A stretch of 64,000 nt of DNA, taken from Neobacillus sp. PS2-9. Its GTDB lineage: Bacteria > Bacillota > Bacilli > Bacillales > Cytobacillaceae. A model generated the notes under the pieces. It made no database searches and was not told the DNA's origin. It worked only from the letters and a program-made list of their open reading frames with translations. The stretch lies in contig NZ_CP133269.1 in the NCBI RefSeq assembly GCF_030915525.1, forward strand, positions 4,234,501-4,298,500, in the 5' to 3' direction. Positions 1 to 9,155 of this stretch are shown here, one piece after another. Position numbers and translations under genes: made by a program. Every line of letters begins with the position of its first letter. Position 1 is the first letter of the stretch.

Positions 1-25
1 TCGGCTCGATTAATCTTGCCTTCAT
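1..25 (-). CDS. Start of a gene running off the left edge
   Basis: Only the first eight codons (MKARLIEP) are inside the window. The start is supported by a good ribosome binding site, GGGAGG at 35-40 on the minus strand, nine bases before the ATG at 23-25. Nothing can be said about function. Confidence 0.5.
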
Positions 26-130
26 GTTAGTAAACCTCCCTTTTCTAGATTTACTAAAGCAAACTTCTTACCTTCACCATATCATACGATTCTTTAAACG
101 GAAGGATGAATCATTACAAATTCCGTACAA

Positions 131-1441
131 TTACATCCTGACAGTCGTTGGAACTTTTCGACCCTTTTCGGAGTTGGTTTCAACAATCTCCGGATGTGCC
201 TTCCTAATAACAGATGGTCTTGCAAGCACCAAAACCACACCAATGAATAACAAAGCAGATAGAAGCAAGATCCATTGTGCAGGAAAGATATCATAAAGAA
301 AGCCGTACAATACCATTCCTAATGGCATTAATGCCATCGCCATCGTTTCAAGCAGAGAAAATACACGACCTTTAAAATCATCTTCAATTTTTTTCTGCAG
401 CATCACCTGCAGCGGTGTATTGACGATAATGATTAATGCTCCAAGGAAGAACATGATGACCAGGTAAAAACCAAAAACGGAAGTTGACGAAAGGCCCACT
501 AATAACGGAAAGGAAACTGCCGCCATCACACCCCCCATACCAACAATGGCCCACTTTGAAACAAGCAGCGGGTACCTTACTTCTTTTCTAAAAGAAAAAT
601 AAATGGATAGAAGCAGCATACCAACGGCAAATGCTCCTTGGGTAAATCCAAAACGCTGGGAAACCATTTTCATTTTTTCAATAAGAATGAACGAATAGCC
701 CACCTCAAATGCTCCAAAAAGGAAGTTGATCATTAAAGAAATCCAGACAATCGTAACCAAAATTGGCTGAAGTTTTAAATAGCTAATTCCTGCCTTAATA
801 CTCACCCACATGGATTCCTTCTGCCCCGGGATTTCCTTTTCCTTTCGGTTAGCGAACAGCTTAAAATCCATTGTCGATTCAAGTATAACGGCAATACACG
901 AAGCAATCATATACATAATGAGAAAAGTCTGCATCGATACAGCACCATACAATAGTCCGCCTACTGCCGGGCTGGCAATGGCTGCAAAGGAAATGGACAT
1001 TTGGTTTAAAGACATTGCTCTTTGAACTCTCGCTTCATCCACAAGACCAGATATGGAGGAAGTAAAGGTCACCCCGGAAAACATGGAAGTGATGGATAAA
1101 ATACAGGAGGTAATATAGATTGCCGTTAACGATAGGTCGGTGATGAAACTAACCAACAGTAATCCCCCAACTGCAATGGTTGTTGCAACTTGTGATATAA
1201 CTACAATTATTTTTCTTGAATATTGGTCAGCAAGGTATCCAGCGAACGGGGCAGCGAGGGTACGTGGTAATATATTGCAGATAAGATTAGCAGCAAAACT
1301 CGTGGCCGAACCAGTTGCTTGTAAAATATAAAAACTTATAGCAAAAGAATATACTTGTGCACCAAAGGAGGAAATAAGTTTACTTATTGTGAAGGTCCAT
1401 AGATGATAGGTTGCTTTTTTTAGCTTTAAGCCATCATTCAC
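131..1441 (-). CDS. MFS transporter, probable drug/metabolite exporter
   Basis: Major facilitator superfamily protein of about 436 residues with roughly twelve hydrophobic segments and the typical loop after helix 2 (GYLADQYSRK). It resembles the EntS/MacB-like exporters that Bacilli carry beside regulators; the substrate is unknown. The frame stays open up to an ATG at 1486, but that start has only a weak binding site and would place a 17-bp palindrome (1463-1479) inside the coding region. The GTG at 1441 with GGAG ten bases upstream is preferred. The divergent XRE/TPR regulator on the other side of two palindromes probably controls it. Family is certain, substrate is not. Confidence 0.85.
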   Translation of the reverse strand: MNDGLKLKKATYHLWTFTISKLISSFGAQVYSFAISFYILQATGSATSFAANLICNILPRTLAAPFAGYLADQYSRKIIVVISQVATTIAVGGLLLVSFITDLSLTAIYITSCILSITSMFSGVTFTSSISGLVDEARVQRAMSLNQMSISFAAIASPAVGGLLYGAVSMQTFLIMYMIASCIAVILESTMDFKLFANRKEKEIPGQKESMWVSIKAGISYLKLQPILVTIVWISLMINFLFGAFEVGYSFILIEKMKMVSQRFGFTQGAFAVGMLLLSIYFSFRKEVRYPLLVSKWAIVGMGGVMAAVSFPLLVGLSSTSVFGFYLVIMFFLGALIIIVNTPLQVMLQKKIEDDFKGRVFSLLETMAMALMPLGMVLYGFLYDIFPAQWILLLSALLFIGVVLVLARPSVIRKAHPEIVETNSEKGRKVPTTVRM

Positions 1442-1462
1442 ACGATTCACACTCCAAAAAAA

Positions 1463-1534
1463 GTTTAATTTAATTAAACAAATCATATCACACCAAATAC
1501 TTCCATTTCAAGAAAAAGTTTAATATAATTAAAC
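1463..1534. promoter_or_regulatory. Twin palindromic operators in the divergent MFS/regulator promoter region
   Basis: Two nearly identical 17-bp palindromes, GTTTAATTTAATTAAAC at 1463-1479 and GTTTAATATAATTAAAC at 1518-1534, start 55 bp apart, about five helical turns. Both lie between the divergent transporter and XRE-type regulator genes, so they are likely binding sites of that regulator. Inference from position and symmetry. Confidence 0.6.
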
Positions 1535-1562
1535 TACCAACTAAATAGGGTGTGTTTTATAC

Positions 1563-2807
1563 ATGTTAGGAGAACGGATCCGCGAAATTCGGAAAATGAA
1601 AAAAATGACACTTGAAGGACTGGCGGGGGAAGAACTAACCAAAGGAATGCTTAGCCTTATTGAGAACAACAAAGCTAAACCTTCCATGGAAAGTCTGACA
1701 TATATTGCTAAGCGTTTAGGTGTGGAGGTAACTGAGCTGTTAGAAGAAATCAGCGGACACGAGCTACGAGGACTTTTAGAAACTGCAGAGAAATTATACA
1801 ATTCCCAGGTTGAACAATGTCCCGACAAATATAAACAGCTTATTAGCTCGCTCGATCCTTATATGGATAAATTAAATGGTGGGTATGAAGCTGCTCGATT
1901 ATTAGACCTTTATGGCCGCTGCCTTTATCATGAACAACTAGATGACTGGCAGATCTATTGTAATCGTGCAGCGAAAATGTATGATGAGATGAATCTAACT
2001 GCTAAACGAGCAGGGATTGGGATTTTGTACTCGACGGAGAAATTTGTTAAACACGAGTATACCGAATCATTAACGATTTTCTTAGCTGAACGTGCTGCAA
2101 TCGAAGCAACGCATGCGTATGTTGACCCAATTACTCGTGCTGACCTTGATTATCAAGAAGCCATTCTTTACTTTGCAGTTGGCGATTCTGCAGCCGCTAA
2201 GCAGGTGATGGAAAAGGCCATTCAGTTCTCAAAAGAGCATCGGATTTTTTATCGAATTGATGATTTGTACAGGCTTGCCGTGGCCCATGCGATGATGACT
2301 CAAGATGAAGAAAATAAGATGCATTATCTTAAGAAATTAAAACAATATGGGGACTTTGCAGATCATGCACCCTCCATCCTTTTCTATGATTTGTTCAGGG
2401 TCATGTCTCTAATGGAAAAACAGGACTATAATAATTCGCTTGAAATAATTGACCACTACTTGTCCAATCCAAAAACAACGGATTTTTATGAAGTATGGTT
2501 TCTTCTTGAAAAGGGAAAGGCCCTATATAGCCTTAGCCGGTTTCTAGAAGCTATACCGTTTCTTGAAAAAATGACCATTCCTTCTTGGGTGCATCATCCT
2601 TTTGATTTATCACTTCTATATGTAAAGGATTGCTACAAGGCCCTCTGCCTGTTTGAATTAGGCCATAATGATGAAGCCCATCATGCCGCAAAACAGGCAG
2701 TGGATCATTTCGAACCTCTTCCACCCACACCATTTAAGGATTTTGCCCATGAAACATATAACAGAATGAAAGAGAACATCAAAAAAACAAAACCCGCAGA
2801 AGACTAA
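1563..2807 (+). CDS. XRE-family regulator with C-terminal TPR repeats
   Basis: A 414-residue protein. Residues 1-60 form a Cro/C1-type helix-turn-helix (LGERIREIRKMKKMTLEGLA, then the SLIENNKAKPSMESL recognition region). The remaining 350 residues are helical and tetratricopeptide-like, the architecture of NprR/PlcR/Rgg-like and related peptide- or ligand-responsive regulators. It is transcribed away from the MFS gene, with two palindromic sites between them, so it most likely controls that exporter and itself. No short signal-peptide gene for a cognate pheromone was found next to it. The binding site before the ATG at 1563 is weak, but the helix-turn-helix begins immediately so the start is probably correct. 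Confidence 0.85.
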   Translation: MLGERIREIRKMKKMTLEGLAGEELTKGMLSLIENNKAKPSMESLTYIAKRLGVEVTELLEEISGHELRGLLETAEKLYNSQVEQCPDKYKQLISSLDPYMDKLNGGYEAARLLDLYGRCLYHEQLDDWQIYCNRAAKMYDEMNLTAKRAGIGILYSTEKFVKHEYTESLTIFLAERAAIEATHAYVDPITRADLDYQEAILYFAVGDSAAAKQVMEKAIQFSKEHRIFYRIDDLYRLAVAHAMMTQDEENKMHYLKKLKQYGDFADHAPSILFYDLFRVMSLMEKQDYNNSLEIIDHYLSNPKTTDFYEVWFLLEKGKALYSLSRFLEAIPFLEKMTIPSWVHHPFDLSLLYVKDCYKALCLFELGHNDEAHHAAKQAVDHFEPLPPTPFKDFAHETYNRMKENIKKTKPAED

Positions 2808-2833
2808 AAAACGTCACTACTCGGCGGGTTTCT
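2789..2833. terminator. Possible bidirectional terminator
   Basis: AACCCGC at 2791-2797 pairs with GCGGGTT at 2824-2830 across a loop of about 26 bases, followed by T-rich sequence. It overlaps the end of the XRE gene and lies just before the end of the convergent small gene. The long loop makes it only moderately convincing. Confidence 0.45.
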
Positions 2834-2835
2834 TT

Positions 2836-3066
2836 CTATGTTTCTTTTGTTTCATTTAATTCATCTATTAATTGTTTTGTCCTTTTGGCATTTCCTTCAG
2901 CAAAGTTCTCGAGGCGCTCCTTTAGTTCATCATCATCGTGAATCCGCTCTGCTGTAATAAGATACGTCCTCATCAAATCTTCTTCCACCTCAATGGAATG
3001 TTCAAGAACCTGTTCTAATTTGTCCTTCTCTTCCTTATTCTTTCGGTTATCTGAGTTTTGAACCAT
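2836..3066 (-). CDS. Small hypothetical helical protein
   Basis: 76 residues, highly charged (many Glu, Lys, Asp) and almost entirely helix-forming, with no Cys and no hydrophobic segment, so probably a soluble coiled or helical-bundle protein. A strong AGGAGG site stands before the ATG at 3066. No family is recognised. It has its own unit, convergent with the XRE regulator. Confidence 0.65.
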   Translation of the reverse strand: MVQNSDNRKNKEEKDKLEQVLEHSIEVEEDLMRTYLITAERIHDDDELKERLENFAEGNAKRTKQLIDELNETKET

Positions 3067-3149
3067 GAGAAGACCTCCTTTTTTACCATTATCCTTCTCT
3101 ATTCCATACCCAGATATCCATCGTGCTGAAACTTTCCCGTAGTCTAATT

Positions 3150-3533
3150 CTACCTAGTTTTCGAAAAATGATAGGCTTCTTCTAGCCACTTATTCACTTC
3201 GCTAGTTAACTCGGACTCATTCCGAATCATGACATGGTGAATCCAGCGGCCTGGAAATGGTTCTATTGCTTCAACAATTTGGTCGTGTTCAATATATCGG
3301 CCCACGCAAAAGGTTAGAACAATCGCATTTTCTGGTCGATTATTGAGCCACGGCTTGTGCTGCCATACCCAAGCAAATTTAGTTTTGGTTCCGAATGAGA
3401 TTTGGGATTTATTCACTTCAATGGTTTCTGGAGCGATTGAATGGATCATTTCTTTGACAGACTTAAACAATGAAATGAGATATTCTTGATTGGAAAAAAA
3501 GACCTCTACTTTTTTTTCAAGTACAGATTCCAT
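3150..3533 (-). CDS. DUF5655-like domain protein
   Basis: 127-residue soluble protein resembling the DUF5655 family, which occurs alone or at the C-terminus of nuclease-like proteins; its function is unknown. Features include the central SQISFGTKTKFAWVWQHKPWL segment (two adjacent strands with aromatic residues) and the later GRWIHHVMIRNESEL. GAGGGGG and AAAGG lie just upstream of the ATG at 3533. Transcribed alone. Confidence 0.65.
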   Translation of the reverse strand: MESVLEKKVEVFFSNQEYLISLFKSVKEMIHSIAPETIEVNKSQISFGTKTKFAWVWQHKPWLNNRPENAIVLTFCVGRYIEHDQIVEAIEPFPGRWIHHVMIRNESELTSEVNKWLEEAYHFSKTR

Positions 3534-3785
3534 CCTTTATTCCCCCTCTCCTAACCTCTACCGTTTCTTGAATACGTTAGTTACATAATTAACAAAGTCC
3601 TCAATTTAATTATACCTTTATTTTCCATATAAAACTATCCAAAACGTTACTCATGAAGTATGTAACACAATATCCTGTCAAACTTTTTTCACAGTTTCTG
3701 CCCCACAAACTGAATAACATGTGATAATCCATTATGAAATTCCCCTTCATGATGGACCACTTAAGAGTCACGAAGAATTTCTACA

Positions 3786-3965
3786 GATCATGCGAATCGA
3801 ATTGAACAGCTTTCCTTTACTGCCTACGTTCAATCCGATGAGCCACTTAGCCCTCAGCTTGCAGAAAAAATTGCTGACTTAGTCATTAAAAATTGTGGAA
3901 TGATTCAGTCTGTCATTAGCTCTATTGAAGTAAAATTTACTATCAAGTACATAAAAGGGAAATAA
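3786..3965 (+). pseudogene. Possible C-terminal remnant of a decayed gene
   Basis: A plus-strand frame ending at TAA 3963-3965 reads DHANRIEQLSFTAYVQSDEP, then PLSPQLAEKIADLVIKNCGM and a basic end (KYIKGK). It looks like real coding sequence in composition, but there is no start codon or binding site upstream. The rest of the gap from 3534 to 4026 is AT-rich with no other recognisable gene, so this is probably a relic. Confidence 0.3.
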
Positions 3966-3966
3966 A

Positions 3967-4000
3967 AAATAGGGTTACCCATAGAAGGGAACCCTATTTT
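3967..4000. terminator. Bidirectional terminator hairpin
   Basis: AATAGGGTT pairs with AACCCTATT and is flanked by A-run and T-run. It sits between the plus-strand remnant and the minus-strand GlsB-like gene and could serve both. Confidence 0.65.
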
Positions 4001-4026
4001 CTTAGATATAGGCTTATCGCAATAAG

Positions 4027-4281
4027 TTAATCAAATAGTTTAGCAATAATACCAGCTACAATAACTACAATTATAGCCCCTATTATCGATGGGACTAACG
4101 AGAAACCAAGAATCATAGGTCCCCATGCACCTAATAAATATGGACCAACCCATGCTCCCACGAAACCTGCAACAATAGCTCCAGCCCATCCCCCCGGCAT
4201 ATCGAAAGGTGATAACTTGCTTCCCACAACACCAATTACCATCGCAACAATAACAGTAAGAATAAAAGAAAGAATTGTCAT
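4027..4281 (-). CDS. GlsB/YeaQ/YmgE family membrane protein
   Basis: 84 residues with three hydrophobic, glycine-rich segments (VIGVVGSKLSPFDMPGGWAG, GAIVAGFVGAWVG, IIGAIIVVIVAGIIAKLF), typical of the small transglycosylase-associated/GlsB stress-response membrane proteins. The start was set at the ATG at 4281 because AAAGGAG lies eight bases upstream. The longer frame from 4305 would run through that site. The exact role of the family is unknown. Confidence 0.85.
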   Translation of the reverse strand: MTILSFILTVIVAMVIGVVGSKLSPFDMPGGWAGAIVAGFVGAWVGPYLLGAWGPMILGFSLVPSIIGAIIVVIVAGIIAKLFD

Positions 4282-4380
4282 GCCATTAACTCCTTTTTTT
4301 GACATTATATGCAGAACTTGTACAATGTGTTCGGTTTACAAGTATAATAAAAATATACTGTTCCTGGGGAGGATTATTGT

Positions 4381-4656
4381 ATGTATGTTGAAATAGATAA
4401 TGAATCAAAAAAATGGATAGAAGCAAAAGAAAATCAACTAACTGTAAAAATTCTAGAAACAAAAACTTGTTGTGCTCCTGTTGTTCAGGAAGTAGTGGCA
4501 GTTCCAGGAAAGCCCAAAACAACTGATCAGTTTACGGAATTAAAGGTCGATTATCTATCCATCTATGTACATAAAATTATCTGTAACAAGGAAAAACTCA
4601 CACTTAAATTATCGGGTATCAGCTTTTTAAAATCCCTTTCTGCTAAACTTCAATAA
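4381..4656 (+). CDS. CC/Se-motif family protein (cysteine form)
   Basis: 91-residue HesB-like protein of the small CC/Se motif family, in which some members carry selenocysteine in place of one Cys. Here the pair is Cys30-Cys31 (TKTCCAPVVQ), so this is the non-selenium form, in keeping with no visible selenocysteine machinery. A GGGGAGG site precedes the ATG. The function is unknown; a metal-binding or redox role is suggested by the vicinal cysteines. A strong terminator follows directly. Confidence 0.75.
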   Translation: MYVEIDNESKKWIEAKENQLTVKILETKTCCAPVVQEVVAVPGKPKTTDQFTELKVDYLSIYVHKIICNKEKLTLKLSGISFLKSLSAKLQ

Positions 4657-4673
4657 AATGGAGTATAAGACAT

Positions 4674-4713
4674 AAAAAATGCTACTTCTGAACTCGCGAA
4701 GTAGCATTTTTTG
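4674..4713. terminator. Rho-independent terminator, bidirectional
   Basis: AAAAAATGCTACTTC pairs with GAAGTAGCATTTTTT around a nine-base loop. It serves the CC/Se-motif gene on the plus strand and the converging SelO gene on the minus strand. Confidence 0.85.
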
Positions 4714-4744
4714 TACTTTATTAACAAACAAAATATGACTGCTA

Positions 4745-6214
4745 TCAGGTGCCGCAAAACGTTTGATACGAACGACCTGACGGTACAGGCAGAGTGCAGT
4801 ATTCTTCCTGCTCAGGAGAATGAGCGTAGGGTTTTGATAGCACTTGGAGAAGCCTATCCAATACACTGAAATCCCCCTGTTCCACCGCAGCTTCTAAAGC
4901 CTCTTCTACCCGGTGATTTCGAGGAATGACCGATGGATTGCTTATTCGCATTAACTCATGTGATGATTCTTTCGATTCCTGCTGCCTGCCTAATCTCGCC
5001 TGCCACTTCTCATGCCATTGAGCAAATTCCGGATCCACAAACAGTGCTGCATCCTTCAGTGTACCAAAGGTTAATGAAAGGAAGGTGTTGGTGTAGTCTG
5101 CCCGGTGCTTTTCCATCAACTGAAGTAGTTCTTTCACTAGTGACTCATCTTGTTCCTCTTCATTGAAGATACCTAGCTTTGTTCTCATTCCTTCAAGCCA
5201 TCTTTCTTCGAACAATGCACCATAACCTGAAAGAGCTTCTTCAGCGAGCCTCACAGCCTCATCTTGGTTTTCATTTATAAGCGCCAATAGCGACTCAGCC
5301 AATCGTGCCAGATTCCATACAGCAATATACGGTTGATTGCCATAAGCGTATCTTCCTTCCCGATCAATGGAACTGAATACGGTAGCCGGACTATATTCAT
5401 CCATAAAAGCGCATGGACCATAATCAATCGTTTCGCCGCTAATGGCCATGTTATCGGTGTTCATTACCCCATGAATAAAGCCTACCAGCTGCCATTTTGC
5501 AATAAGTGCAGCCTGACGCTTAATCACTTCCTTTAAAAATGAAAGATACTTATTCTCATCATCTTTAATATCAGGATAATGACGGCTAATAGTATAGTCG
5601 GCTAAAGCTCGTAAATCCTCCACAGTACCAAATCTTGCTGCATATTGAAACGTACCGACACGAATATGGCTGGCAGCTACACGGGTTAGTATGGCACCTG
5701 GCAGAGCTGTTTCACGGTATACTGGTTCCCCTGTTGTTACGACAGCGAGACTGCGGGTTGTCGGAATACCAAGCGCATGCATGGCTTCGCTAATGATATA
5801 TTCTCGTAGCATTGGTCCGAGCGCGGCTCGACCATCACCGCCTCGAGAAAATGGCGTTCTTCCAGGCCCCTTGAGCTGAATATCCACTCGTCCATTTTGT
5901 GGAGTAATCTGTTCACCTAGCAGTACAGCCCGCCCATCACCTAGCATGGTAAAATGACCAAATTGATGTCCTGCATAGGCTTGTGCAAGAGGTGAACCGC
6001 CTTCGGGAATCTTATTGCCTGCAAAAACGGCAATACCCTCCTCCCCTTGTAATGCCTGGACATTCACCCCTAGAGATTTTGCTAGTGCGCCGTTTAGAAT
6101 GACCAACTGCGGTGAGTCTACGGGTGTCGGATTGGTGCTTTTATAAAATGCTTCCGGCAGTTTAGTATAACTATTGTCGAAGTTCCAGCCTGGGTCTTTT
6201 ATTTCTTTTGTCAT
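4745..6214 (-). CDS. selO: SelO/YdiU family protein adenylyltransferase (pseudokinase fold)
   Basis: 489 residues, full length for the family. SelO transfers AMP from ATP to hydroxyl side chains of proteins. Visible family signatures are the N-terminal [20 protein letters not shown], the [18 protein letters not shown] block, the ATP-binding [20 protein letters not shown] and the metal-binding [16 protein letters not shown]. The C-terminus ends ...TFCGT, placing a Cys near the end where eukaryotic SelO carries selenocysteine. A good AAGGAG site precedes the ATG. Monocistronic. It neighbours another family that has selenoprotein members (the CC/Se protein), with both here in the cysteine form. 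Confidence 0.92.
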   Translation of the reverse strand: MTKEIKDPGWNFDNSYTKLPEAFYKSTNPTPVDSPQLVILNGALAKSLGVNVQALQGEEGIAVFAGNKIPEGGSPLAQAYAGHQFGHFTMLGDGRAVLLGEQITPQNGRVDIQLKGPGRTPFSRGGDGRAALGPMLREYIISEAMHALGIPTTRSLAVVTTGEPVYRETALPGAILTRVAASHIRVGTFQYAARFGTVEDLRALADYTISRHYPDIKDDENKYLSFLKEVIKRQAALIAKWQLVGFIHGVMNTDNMAISGETIDYGPCAFMDEYSPATVFSSIDREGRYAYGNQPYIAVWNLARLAESLLALINENQDEAVRLAEEALSGYGALFEERWLEGMRTKLGIFNEEEQDESLVKELLQLMEKHRADYTNTFLSLTFGTLKDAALFVDPEFAQWHEKWQARLGRQQESKESSHELMRISNPSVIPRNHRVEEALEAAVEQGDFSVLDRLLQVLSKPYAHSPEQEEYCTLPVPSGRSYQTFCGT

Positions 6215-6329
6215 TGGGTCTCCTTTATTTCTTCTGTCTTTCTAATACATAATACCTTTGTCATTTTATTATACCCATCCTTGCACATTGTGGCTTGGGG
6301 GAAGCATTTTTTCAATTTCCTAAAACCGA

Positions 6330-7571
6330 TTATTTACTTAGTGGCAATGTGACAAAAACATGTGTCCCTTCCCCTATATTGCTTTTAACCCTAATTTTCC
6401 CCGAATGAGATTGAACAATCCATTCTGCTATCGAGAGCCCTAAGCCTGATCCCTCTAAATGACGGCTCCGTGATTTATCACCACGATAGTATCGGTTAAA
6501 AATATGAGGCAAATCTTCCTTCGATATCCCAATCCCAGTATCCACTATTTCGATTACTGCACGTGAGTTTTTAATACTTCCTTTAATAGATACAGAGCCA
6601 TTTCCCTTTGTGTATTTAATGGCATTATCAATTAGAATAACAAACAGTTGTTTTAGTCTCTCTTTATCTCCAATCATCTGAATAGGAGCAATATCAGCTT
6701 TTAGGTTCACCCCTTTTAAAATTGCTAAGGCATTAAACCCTTTAGTGACTTGATGGATAATTTCATCTAACTGAATGGTTTCATGAATCAACTGGAGCTG
6801 ATTGGAATTAGATCGGGCTAATGTGAGTAAATCTGAAGACATTTTGGATAAGTAGTTAATTTCTTGTATTGCCTGATGAATAGTCTCACTTTCCTGTTCA
6901 ATCGTATTGTCTGGATGGCGAAATAAGCGTTCAAGATTTAGTTTCATAACAGAAAGCGGGGTACGTAATTCATGCGAAGCATCTGCAACAAATTGCTGCT
7001 GCTTTTCCCAAGACAGTTTGATAGGTATTAAAGCTTTATTAGCTAAGTAGATTCCTGCAAAAATAGCAATAAAAACACTTAATATAGACCCGAAACCAAT
7101 CACCATAAGCAAATGGGATAACATTTCTTTTTCGCGTTTTAGGTTATAGATCACCTGAATTTTTTGTACAGGCACATAGTTTTTATTTTTTGAAATAGGT
7201 ATCGTAATTAATCGATAAGAATTATCCCCAATGGAAGTAGATTGCAGCTCTATTTTATTTAATAATTCAGCAAATCTTGCAGTGTCTTGCTTTGTAAAAG
7301 TGTTTGAAGGTATCACTTTATTAAGTTTTTGACCTTTCTCCCATAATAAATAGACAAGACGATGATTTTCCTCACGCTCTTGGTTCAATTCCGTCCCAAT
7401 TCTTTCCCTCTCGTGAAGTAAATGATTTTTCTTTTCTAAAAGATTGTTATCTACTTGATGATACAAACTATAATACGTATATAAATAAATCATGGCTCCA
7501 AAGGAATTCTGGAGAATAAAGAAAACTAGAGAGTTAGTAATAACAAGCCGGCGTTTTGTTTTGGTAAACAT
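6330..7571 (-). CDS. Membrane sensor histidine kinase
   Basis: 413 residues. A first membrane segment near residues 11-30, an extracytoplasmic sensor of about 120 residues and a second segment near 155-180 precede the HisKA domain with H-box DASHELRTPLSVMKLNLERL. The HATPase domain has the N box (LIDNAIKYTKGNG), the G1 box (VDTGIGI) and the G2 box (EGSGLGLSIAEWIV). No clear HAMP domain was seen. Only six bases separate it from the response regulator, so both are co-transcribed. They follow a flavoprotein electron-transfer unit, so the kinase may sense redox state or its substrate; that is inference. Confidence 0.92.
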   Translation of the reverse strand: MFTKTKRRLVITNSLVFFILQNSFGAMIYLYTYYSLYHQVDNNLLEKKNHLLHERERIGTELNQEREENHRLVYLLWEKGQKLNKVIPSNTFTKQDTARFAELLNKIELQSTSIGDNSYRLITIPISKNKNYVPVQKIQVIYNLKREKEMLSHLLMVIGFGSILSVFIAIFAGIYLANKALIPIKLSWEKQQQFVADASHELRTPLSVMKLNLERLFRHPDNTIEQESETIHQAIQEINYLSKMSSDLLTLARSNSNQLQLIHETIQLDEIIHQVTKGFNALAILKGVNLKADIAPIQMIGDKERLKQLFVILIDNAIKYTKGNGSVSIKGSIKNSRAVIEIVDTGIGISKEDLPHIFNRYYRGDKSRSRHLEGSGLGLSIAEWIVQSHSGKIRVKSNIGEGTHVFVTLPLSK

Positions 7572-7577
7572 GACTGA

Positions 7578-8249
7578 TTACTCCCTTACCATATAACCAA
7601 CACCACGAATAGTCCGAATTAGCTTTTCATAATCAAAAGGAGCTAACTTTTTCCGCAAATAATGGATGTAGAGATCCACGATGGCTTCTGTTGTTTCTGA
7701 TTCTATTCCCCAAACTCTTTCAAAAATCTGGTCTCTCGTTAAAATTTGTTCTTTATTTTGAATTAAATAATAGAGCAATTCATATTCTTTAATTGTTAAC
7801 TTTAAACTTTCTTCTTTTATAAAACCTTCGTGTTGGTTGGTATCAAGAAGAATGGGACCATAAGATATTTTCCCTTCAATTCCTATTTTCCCTGACCTGC
7901 GAAGTAACGACCTAATCCTTGCTAAAAATTCCTCAGTAGCAAAGGGTTTAACAATATAATCGTCCGCTCCAAAGTCTAGCCCCTTCACTCGATCCTCAAC
8001 CCGATCTTTTGCCGTCAGGAATAAAGTGGGGATTTGGCATCCTTCACGTTTTAACTTTTTGATTAATGTAAAACCATCCATCTTTGGAAGCATAATATCA
8101 AGTGTGAGTAAATCATACTCATAGGATGAGGCCATAAGATAACCTTCTTCCCCATCTTCCGCCTGATCGACCTCGTATTGTTCTTCTTCTAGTATGGTAG
8201 TAATGATTCTTCTTAACGGTAAATCATCCTCAACGACCAGCACACGCAT
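7578..8249 (-). CDS. OmpR/PhoB-family response regulator
   Basis: 223 residues with an N-terminal receiver domain (acidic pair in VEDDLP, phosphoacceptor Asp51 in LLTLDIMLPK, conserved Lys in DDYIVKPF) and a C-terminal winged helix (LTIKEYELLYYLIQNKEQIL, ending RTIRGVGYMV). It lies 75 bases downstream of the RnfD-like gene and directly upstream of its kinase. Likely target: the same operon, by context only. Confidence 0.93.
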   Translation of the reverse strand: MRVLVVEDDLPLRRIITTILEEEQYEVDQAEDGEEGYLMASSYEYDLLTLDIMLPKMDGFTLIKKLKREGCQIPTLFLTAKDRVEDRVKGLDFGADDYIVKPFATEEFLARIRSLLRRSGKIGIEGKISYGPILLDTNQHEGFIKEESLKLTIKEYELLYYLIQNKEQILTRDQIFERVWGIESETTEAIVDLYIHYLRKKLAPFDYEKLIRTIRGVGYMVRE

Positions 8250-8324
8250 TTTTATTCGCCAACTTCCTTTTAACTCAGTTTAGTATTCTCGAACCTTTAG
8301 CCTCAAATTAATGAATGAAGATTT

Positions 8325-9155
8325 TCATTTATATAGAGCTCTCTGTGAATTTTTCATGCGCTGTTGCTTAAGTTCAGCAGACTTCATCACTGATCGTTTA
8401 TTCCAATAATTATATAGATTCCCCATAAATAAGCCGAAAAATAAATAAGTTAAGCCTCCAAACATTCCATAAACAACAATACCTGAAACGGCTGAAATAA
8501 CACCAAACAAGATCTGATTCTTATATTTAGCAGGCGAAGTAGGAGGATCAGTAAGCATAAAAAGTCCAAAAAATATAGTGGCATTGATAAAGGGTGGGCG
8601 AAGAGCATCTGCCGCATCACCCACTTGAAAATATCCCATAAAAAATAGCAATACAAAAAAGGTCCCCAAAAAGGCAAACACTTGAGGGAATTTATTCACA
8701 CGATCAGTAACAATGTAACCTCCAATCAAAAGGAACATCATTAGCCACCACGGTAAGTCCCCAAACGCTCCCCACCAGCTATGACCTATATGAAAAATAA
8801 AAACAGATACAAATAGTCCTATAGCTGCTGGGTTAAAAATAGGTTTCTTTTTGAATACCAAAAGATGTTTAGACAAGATAGAGATAGCGGCTGTTCCTAC
8901 CACATACGGCCATGAAGTTGTTATACTCAAAACCAACGAAATAATTAAGCCAGTAATAACAACTCCATCCTTGCTGCTTTTGCGATTGATTATCCTACTA
9001 TAGAAGAACTCTATAACAAATGCTGCAACAACGGCAATAAGAGCATTGCGAATCCCATTTAATGTTTTGTATCCAATTGATGCGATAATTAAATATGTTA
9101 TTAAACTAATTGTGACATATCCTTTTGGTGTTTTCATCCATTTAACTGTTCTCAT
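8325..9155 (-). CDS. RnfD/NqrB-like flavin membrane subunit
   Basis: 276 residues with eight to ten membrane helices, of the NQR2/RnfD/RnfE family, whose members carry covalent FMN and move electrons through the membrane. The helix bundle with LTDPPTSPAKYKNQILFGVI near residue 200 is characteristic. It starts one base after the ApbE gene and belongs to one unit with ApbE and an FMN-binding protein. No other Rnf or Nqr subunits are present, so this is a reduced module rather than a full Rnf pump. The electron donor and acceptor are unknown. Confidence 0.82.
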   Translation of the reverse strand: MRTVKWMKTPKGYVTISLITYLIIASIGYKTLNGIRNALIAVVAAFVIEFFYSRIINRKSSKDGVVITGLIISLVLSITTSWPYVVGTAAISILSKHLLVFKKKPIFNPAAIGLFVSVFIFHIGHSWWGAFGDLPWWLMMFLLIGGYIVTDRVNKFPQVFAFLGTFFVLLFFMGYFQVGDAADALRPPFINATIFFGLFMLTDPPTSPAKYKNQILFGVISAVSGIVVYGMFGGLTYLFFGLFMGNLYNYWNKRSVMKSAELKQQRMKNSQRALYK

